Assembly (NCBI GenBank): GCA_937958075.1
Contig: CALFFB010000130.1
Span: 1 to 10,188, forward strand
Direction: 5' to 3'
Source: an uncultured Geobacteraceae bacterium
Lineage (GTDB): Bacteria > Desulfobacterota > Desulfuromonadia > Desulfuromonadales > Geopsychrobacteraceae
DNA: 10,188 nt
A program made the translations under genes and the position numbers. The notes beneath the pieces are model-generated. The model made no database searches, was not told where the DNA came from, and saw only the letters and a list, made by a program, of their open reading frames with translations. Below are positions 5,736 through 10,188 of this stretch, in pieces (the first letter of the stretch is position 1; every line of letters starts with the position of its first letter).

Positions 5736-7247
5736 TTATTCCGGTCGTTGATAAATCCTTGTCACGGATCGTCTCTCAGAGAAATCCCCGAGCAAACGAT
5801 AACCACCGTGATTCTGCGGTGACCCAGATTTTTCGATAAGAATCAGCAGATCATACTCTTCACCACTCGGAACTGCTTGTAGCTGTTCGGCAACATCATC
5901 TGCGTACTGACAATTATCCATTGCAACACGATCTGCATACAGACACAGACGCCTGTCATTCACCAACACCCGCAGTTCGTTTTTCACATCTTTTCCGGCA
6001 AGCCAGTTCCCAGCCATAACGATACCGCTTTTCTCTTTTTCCATATAACTCAATGTTTTTGCAGCAGGAACCACGAACAGCAAAATTGCCATCAGCCCTA
6101 CAAGCAGGGAACGTCCAGTGAGCCGTTGCCACCAGAGGCCGGCCCCGTATCCGACAAAAGGCAGAGTTAAAGCTATGGGTATCCACAGATAACGGGTCAC
6201 CGAAAAGTTATAAATAAGGCTGAATAGTACATTCAGCAGAAAAAAAACTACCCAGGGCCAGACGATAACTGCACAGGATCGCTCGAGAAACACGCTCCTA
6301 CGATGACGCAAAGCCCACAGGGCAACAAGCGAAGTCGGAAAGACCTCTTTGACCAGAATTTCGAGCAGACCCAACAGGTAGATCAGCGGGGTATAATGAC
6401 GCACCGTTTCTATGAGATTGTTCTTTAAATCGGACTGTGGAAAGTCCTTTTGTATGTCTTTGAGCTGTTCCTGTATCTGCTGGTATTGATTAAACAGATC
6501 AAGGGTGATGAAATCACGCCCCCACTGCACCAATTCGGGAAAACGGGATAGAGTAGAAAAACCGGACTGTGAAAAATACCACAATATACTCAATATCCCG
6601 GTGGCCGTCAGTCCAACTGCAGTCAGCCAAAACGCCAGAACAGTCCATCCTTTGTGCTTCCTTTCACTCGCAAACAACGCCAGCACTGGCATTAAGCCAA
6701 TAAGTAAAACTCCCTCAATACGGATTAATGGCGCCAACACCAGCAGCAACAGCAAGCACGTCATCCAGACAAAAGGATGAACGGACTGACGCCAGGCAAA
6801 CAAGGCGAGAGCACTTAAGACCAACAGCAGAAACAGGGGATCTCGAATAATGGCTGTTACCGGCTGATTAAAAACCGGCAGCACGGCAAATAACAGACTT
6901 GCGGCCAGGGCGGAAACCCGATCAAACAGCCTCATTGTTAGCAGGTACACTGGCAAGAGACAGATGACCAGAGGGAACAGACTCAATAGCTGACCGGCCA
7001 GAATCCAGTCTGGAATCAAGAACCGGATTGCGGCCAGTAGCAATGGATAAAGAGGCATGCCGTAATGTTGACTACCTTCGGCGTACAGCCCTGCTGCATA
7101 CTGTTGTGCGGCCGAGATATAAACGACAGCATCCCGATTCACCACGGGTGACTGGATCAGCAAAAAAATCTTTACGAGCAGCGATATCAAGACGATACAA
7201 AGAAAAGCCCGATGTCGAAAAATAGCAGCCGTCAATTTCCCTTTCAT
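5736..7247 (-). CDS. ArnT/PMT-like GT-C membrane glycosyltransferase
   Basis: The 503-residue protein has about 11-12 predicted hydrophobic spans, for example near 13-31, 82-105, 113-128, 137-152, 158-175, 178-193, 202-224, 286-310, 325-347, 352-372 and 380-395. A soluble C-terminal tail of about 100 residues follows. The first external loop carries NRDAVVYISAAQ (37-48), whose Asp39 fits the catalytic acid of the PMT/ArnT group, and GMPLYPLLLAA (63-73) follows as in that family. TRYLWIPIAL (351-360) is another family-like feature. Such enzymes move a sugar from a polyprenyl-phosphate donor onto lipid A, core or protein on the periplasmic face. Sugar and acceptor are unknown, and no donor-making gene is in the window. 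The ATG overlaps the waaP stop as ATGA, so it should be coupled to waaP. It ends 20 bases from the convergent pyruvyltransferase gene. Confidence 0.85.
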   Translation of the reverse strand: MKGKLTAAIFRHRAFLCIVLISLLVKIFLLIQSPVVNRDAVVYISAAQQYAAGLYAEGSQHYGMPLYPLLLAAIRFLIPDWILAGQLLSLFPLVICLLPVYLLTMRLFDRVSALAASLLFAVLPVFNQPVTAIIRDPLFLLLVLSALALFAWRQSVHPFVWMTCLLLLLVLAPLIRIEGVLLIGLMPVLALFASERKHKGWTVLAFWLTAVGLTATGILSILWYFSQSGFSTLSRFPELVQWGRDFITLDLFNQYQQIQEQLKDIQKDFPQSDLKNNLIETVRHYTPLIYLLGLLEILVKEVFPTSLVALWALRHRRSVFLERSCAVIVWPWVVFFLLNVLFSLIYNFSVTRYLWIPIALTLPFVGYGAGLWWQRLTGRSLLVGLMAILLFVVPAAKTLSYMEKEKSGIVMAGNWLAGKDVKNELRVLVNDRRLCLYADRVAMDNCQYADDVAEQLQAVPSGEEYDLLILIEKSGSPQNHGGYRLLGDFSERRSVTRIYQRPE

Positions 7248-8056
7248 GTCTGGAATTTCCGCTGAAAGCGCTTATGCAGTTTTTCACCACGTCGTCTGAC
7301 CTGTTGCCACAAAAAAGTCTTGTCCCGCAGGGCTCTGGGCAGCGGCTCTTGCGTGTAGTCGCGAATGAAACGATACAAATCCCGCGACGTCAGGCCGATT
7401 TCCATGCTGGAAAAATACAATGCAGACAGATCTTTCAGGCGGCGGCGAAAAGTGATAGTGCTTTGGAATTGAACCCGATGCAAATCAATGAGATAGAGGT
7501 GGAAGTTGTCCAGGTTGACCAGATCACGGCCTGTCGAAATATCCAGTAAAAAGTGGCAGAGATAGAGATCACGATGATTCATCCCCTGCTGATGGAGTGT
7601 GTGCGTCATCTCAGCGACCCTTTTGATCAGTGCTCGCTTGAGCCGTGCGGTAGGTGGATGAACCGACCAGAGGCGACAAAAATCTTCCAGACTCTCGGTT
7701 TCAGTCAGCTCTTTGGTCACCAGAAAAGACTGTCGAGTGGCAGGCGATCTACCCCGTTCGCCATAAGCGACTGTCGTCAGAGTATCAATTCCGACCTTAT
7801 GCAGGGCATCGATCGCCTGCCATTCGTTGCGGGCGCTCAGCACAGGCGGCTTGCGCAATGTAAGTATGCTGCGTAAAATACGCCACCAGCCAATGCCCTG
7901 ATACATCTTGACAAAATAACTCTCCCCCAGCAGCTCAAAGCGCAAGGTACGACGGCCGTCCATGTTGCGGTATTCCTGCCCCTGCAGGGCGAATATCTGA
8001 AGGAAAGGATCCTTGCCATCCCACAGGCTTTCCCACTCAGGGGGAAGAATCAGCAT
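7244..8056 (-). CDS. waaP: WaaP (RfaP), LPS core heptose I kinase
   Basis: The protein has 270 residues, the usual length for WaaP, which phosphorylates heptose I of the inner core with ATP in the cytoplasm. Seen are Lys50 in SYFVKMY (ATP contact), a basic stretch after GIGWWRILRS (54-63), MNHRDLYLCHFLLD (159-172) with catalytic Asp163, and LYLIDLHRVQ (187-196) with metal-ligand Asp191. These match E. coli WaaP closely (catalytic Asp162, NHRDCYICHFLL from memory). The start overlaps the end of waaG by 7 bases, with AGGTG five bases ahead of the ATG. The stop overlaps the ArnT-like gene as ATGA. Of the kinase-fold genes in the window, this one has the clearest function. Phosphates added by WaaP bind divalent cations and stabilise the outer membrane, and the gene is essential in P. 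aeruginosa. Confidence 0.95.
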   Translation of the reverse strand: MLILPPEWESLWDGKDPFLQIFALQGQEYRNMDGRRTLRFELLGESYFVKMYQGIGWWRILRSILTLRKPPVLSARNEWQAIDALHKVGIDTLTTVAYGERGRSPATRQSFLVTKELTETESLEDFCRLWSVHPPTARLKRALIKRVAEMTHTLHQQGMNHRDLYLCHFLLDISTGRDLVNLDNFHLYLIDLHRVQFQSTITFRRRLKDLSALYFSSMEIGLTSRDLYRFIRDYTQEPLPRALRDKTFLWQQVRRRGEKLHKRFQRKFQT

Positions 8057-9168
8057 TCCAGCACCTGCTCTATCTTATCGACAGCCCGTTCCGGCATACT
8101 GAAAACATCCTGTTCCGCAACAAACTGCATGGCATTTTTGCGCCGCAGTTCTGTTTTCTGATCGGTCAGCATCTTCACCAGCGCAGCATTCATCTGATTT
8201 TGCTGGAAGGGATCATCCAGAACAACGCCACATTGAGCCTGATTAATATAAAAACTGTAGCCACAAACGCCGGACACCAGTTGCGGCAATCCTGCCGCCA
8301 TGGCCTCAAGCAGCACAGTACCCGTATTTTCCCGGTAGGCGGGGTGCAGCAACAGATCAGCGGCAAACAGCAATTCCGGAATATCATCCCGACCACCAGG
8401 AAAAAAAACCTGTCGATCAAGGCGCAGTCCTTTCGCCATACGTTTGAACGGTTGAGCAGAATCTTGGCCAATCACGTAGAGGAGAGCTTTTTCTTTGATG
8501 TCTTCGGGCAGAGCAGCAACAGCTTTCAAGCTGCGATCAACACCTTTGGTTTTAAAGCCTGAACCCACCATCAATAAAAACAACGTGTTTTCTGACAAGC
8601 CAAGCTCATCGCGTTTTTGTTGCCTGATAAGCTGGTAGTCAGGTGGCCGGAGTCGGTCTCGCTGAATTCCCGGTGGCAGTAACGTCATTCTTGCTTCCGG
8701 GGTCTGATATACCCCTGTAAAAACGTCTTTTTCCGCCGGTGAGATCAACAGAATATGGCAGTGGCCATCTTTGGCAAAAACAGTCTGTTCAGACTTGAGA
8801 AAACTGCGGGTGCGTGGCAGCACTCTGTAAAGGCAGGAGCGATCTTTGACTTTTGCGGCATAGCAGGGATCAGCTGCATAGTAGACGTCCAACCCCGCCA
8901 TCCGGTTAAAACCGATCAGACCGTCATAATGTTGCTGCGCAACTTTCAGTCTCACCAGTTCGGCAAACTTCTCATAACGACGATAGTTGAGCCAGGCATG
9001 AACTGAAAGCACCTCGACCCTGATCCCCTCCGGTTGCGGACCGCTCCACTCAAGACAGTACACATCGACCTGATGACCTCGCCGCTGGCACTCCTGAGCA
9101 ATTTTTACACAGTCTCGCTGCAGACCGCCGTAGGGAAAATATTTAAACAGGACAAAAGCAAATTTCAT
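8050..9168 (-). CDS. waaG: WaaG (RfaG), LPS core glycosyltransferase, GT4
   Basis: The 372-residue protein has the GT-B fold of WaaG, which adds the first outer-core hexose (glucose in E. coli, galactosamine in P. aeruginosa) to heptose II. Diagnostic parts are the N-terminal FVLFKYFPYGGLQRD (5-19), VGSGFKTKGVDRSLKAVA (201-218), GGRDDIPELLFAADLLLHPA (258-277), the E-x7-E pair Glu280/Glu288 in YRENTGTVLLEAMAAGLP, and VCGYSFYI (301-308). ATG 9168 is chosen because the protein then starts MKFAFVLFKYFP, like known WaaG proteins. An in-frame TTG at 9204 would add 12 residues but would start inside the preceding gene. No strong ribosome site precedes 9168; it lies 19 bases after the upstream stop, so coupling is likely. 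The sugar donor cannot be decided from sequence. Confidence 0.95.
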   Translation of the reverse strand: MKFAFVLFKYFPYGGLQRDCVKIAQECQRRGHQVDVYCLEWSGPQPEGIRVEVLSVHAWLNYRRYEKFAELVRLKVAQQHYDGLIGFNRMAGLDVYYAADPCYAAKVKDRSCLYRVLPRTRSFLKSEQTVFAKDGHCHILLISPAEKDVFTGVYQTPEARMTLLPPGIQRDRLRPPDYQLIRQQKRDELGLSENTLFLLMVGSGFKTKGVDRSLKAVAALPEDIKEKALLYVIGQDSAQPFKRMAKGLRLDRQVFFPGGRDDIPELLFAADLLLHPAYRENTGTVLLEAMAAGLPQLVSGVCGYSFYINQAQCGVVLDDPFQQNQMNAALVKMLTDQKTELRRKNAMQFVAEQDVFSMPERAVDKIEQVLEC

Positions 9169-9187
9169 AGGATAAAATTCAGTGTCT

Positions 9188-9835
9188 TCATTCAAGAAAT
9201 TCAAGTCTCTTTAGGCACTTAAGTTGTTTTTCTGAAAGTTCGGTAGCAGCTGCATAGCCTTTCCAGAATTTCTCTGAATGTAACTGAAATGTCTGTGTGT
9301 CCTCTTGATAACGCCCTAACAAATGTCTGAAATTTCGACGGCGTTGGCTATTATTAAGGGGCTTATTGCGAACACGCAAATCAAGAATATCAATCAGGGC
9401 AAAACGACCCGATGGCTGAAGCAGGATGTTATTCCAGTGGAGGGAACGAAAAAGGACTCCGCGGCGATGAAGAACCGCGACAAAAGCTCCAAGTTTTTCA
9501 ACCGTCATGGCAATTTCTTCTGTTTTGGAATTTTGGCAAACTTCCCTTAATGGATTGCCCATGAGATATCGGTACCAGACCAGTTCACGTGGTGGGCAAC
9601 TGCAGCGCCGATAATCTTCAATCGTCACCGTATCGATACCACGCTTTTTAAGTATTTGTGCATTTTTAGCAAAACGTTTCCCGGATGGTAAAATTAACGC
9701 TCTGGAAAGTATCCGTTTACGTCTGAAAATCTTGACGATCCTCTGGTCTCCGGTCAGTAGAACCTTTGGACCAAAGGCATCTTCTGCGATTACCTGTGAT
9801 CGATCAAGTAAAGACCGAAATTCCTCAGGAGTCAT
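9188..9835 (-). CDS. Small Kdo/WaaP-fold kinase-like protein ('toluene tolerance' type)
   Basis: The 215-residue protein begins with a strand-like VLLTGDQRIVKIFRRKRILS (25-44, Lys35 as likely nucleotide-binding Lys) and continues with RFAKNAQILKKRGI (54-67). It ends with FRSLHWNNILLQ (129-140) and FALIDILDLR (145-154). This resembles proteins I recall being annotated as 'toluene tolerance protein' in Pseudomonas relatives, a branch of the LPS-kinase superfamily. In the catalytic loop the expected HRD-L-H-x-x-N reads FRS-L-H-W-N-N, so Ser131 replaces the catalytic Asp, while Asn136 and metal-ligand Asp149 remain. It may be an inactive or atypical kinase that helps the neighbouring core enzymes. 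GGAGGGG (9846-9852 on the other strand) lies 10 bases before ATG 9835, a strong ribosome site. It overlaps the heptosyltransferase gene by 11 bases and sits just upstream of waaG. Confidence 0.82.
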   Translation of the reverse strand: MTPEEFRSLLDRSQVIAEDAFGPKVLLTGDQRIVKIFRRKRILSRALILPSGKRFAKNAQILKKRGIDTVTIEDYRRCSCPPRELVWYRYLMGNPLREVCQNSKTEEIAMTVEKLGAFVAVLHRRGVLFRSLHWNNILLQPSGRFALIDILDLRVRNKPLNNSQRRRNFRHLLGRYQEDTQTFQLHSEKFWKGYAAATELSEKQLKCLKRLEFLE

Positions 9836-10188
9836 TTTTTAACATCCCCTCCAGCAATTCGGCAATTGCCTTAAGAACCTGTTCAGGCATGATGGCGGAC
9901 GCGCATTCATCGTCACGCTCACATTGTTTACGCAGGCATACGGCACAGCTCAGGGGCACCTGCAACAACCGGTGATGCTCACCTCGGGGGCCGTTACGTC
10001 GGGCGTCTGTTACCCGATACAGGGATACGGTAGACGTTCCCACCGCAGCGGCAATATGCACCGGCCCCGTATCGCAACCGACCACCAGATCCGCACGTTC
10101 CAGCAGGGCGATCAGGTCTTTCAGGCTGCCCCGTGGCCAGACGATAGCCCGGCCCGCGGTTGCCTCGGCAATGGTCTCGGCAGCTGTT
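9825..10188 (-). CDS. GT9 ADP-heptose:LPS heptosyltransferase, 3' end only
   Basis: The frame is open to the window edge; about 120 C-terminal residues are visible. They read WPRGSLKDLIALLERADLVV, then GCDTGPVHIAAAVGTSTVSL and YRVTDARRNGPRGEHH, which is the ADP-heptose-binding end of family GT9 (WaaC/WaaF/WaaQ). The D-T-G-P-x-H motif and the conserved Gly-Pro-Arg-Gly turn are clear. Position ahead of waaG suggests an inner-core heptosyltransferase, WaaC or WaaF, and I lean to the WaaC type, but the fragment does not decide. Near the end lies a Cys cluster (C-x2-C-x4-C-x5-C, in CAVCLRKQCERDDEC). The N-terminal acceptor domain and start lie beyond the window. It probably heads or lies early in the minus-strand operon. 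Confidence 0.9.
   Translation of the reverse strand, partial: TAAETIAEATAGRAIVWPRGSLKDLIALLERADLVVGCDTGPVHIAAAVGTSTVSLYRVTDARRNGPRGEHHRLLQVPLSCAVCLRKQCERDDECASAIMPEQVLKAIAELLEGMLKNDS

Noticed and set aside
7274..7549. Plus-strand open frames across waaP, waaG and the small kinase-like gene
   Set aside because: All are antisense to genes with strong conserved motifs, lack ribosome sites and have no domain signal.
9169..9204. TTG start that would lengthen WaaG by 12 residues
   Set aside because: The known WaaG N-terminus aligns with MKFAFVLFKYFP, and the extension lies over the end of the upstream gene.

Overview
The window is part of a Gram-negative lipopolysaccharide (LPS) core-oligosaccharide locus, read as two convergent gene groups that meet at about 5715-5736. 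A dedicated WaaG, a WaaP with the intact kinase motif, a GT9 heptosyltransferase and several InaA/Kdo-kinase-fold proteins point to a proteobacterium with a heptose-containing, heavily phosphorylated core. The gene set (heptosyltransferase, WaaG, WaaP, InaA-like protein, two-domain kinase, NodU-type carbamoyltransferase) resembles, from memory, the core cluster of Pseudomonas aeruginosa. The arrangement differs, and I cannot fix the genus or even the class from sequence alone. Most genes have moderately GC-rich composition.

Plus strand: the 3' part of an InaA-like protein (1-666), a tandem two-domain kinase (656-2053), a 190-base leader holding a palindrome and repeated GGA hairpins (2054-2243), a large carbamoyltransferase (2244-3989), a family-2 glycosyltransferase (3970-4917) and a polysaccharide pyruvyltransferase (4933-5715). 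Composition drops sharply to AT-rich from about 3950 to about 5460. It returns to the local norm inside the pyruvyltransferase gene, so this looks like an acquired or exchanged segment.

Minus strand, in order of transcription: the 3' end of a GT9 heptosyltransferase (10188 to 9825), a small kinase-fold protein that has lost the catalytic Asp (9835 to 9188), waaG (9168 to 8050), waaP (8056 to 7244) and an ArnT/PMT-like membrane glycosyltransferase (7247 to 5736). Short overlaps or small gaps suggest one translationally coupled operon.

Together the genes would extend the inner core with heptose and hexose, phosphorylate it, and decorate it with carbamoyl, a further sugar, a pyruvyl ketal and possibly a lipid-linked sugar added in the periplasm. 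The window holds five kinase-fold domains in four genes. Three keep the catalytic Asp and two have replaced it (Cys, Ser). No tRNA, rRNA, CRISPR, insertion sequence or convincing Rho-independent terminator was seen.
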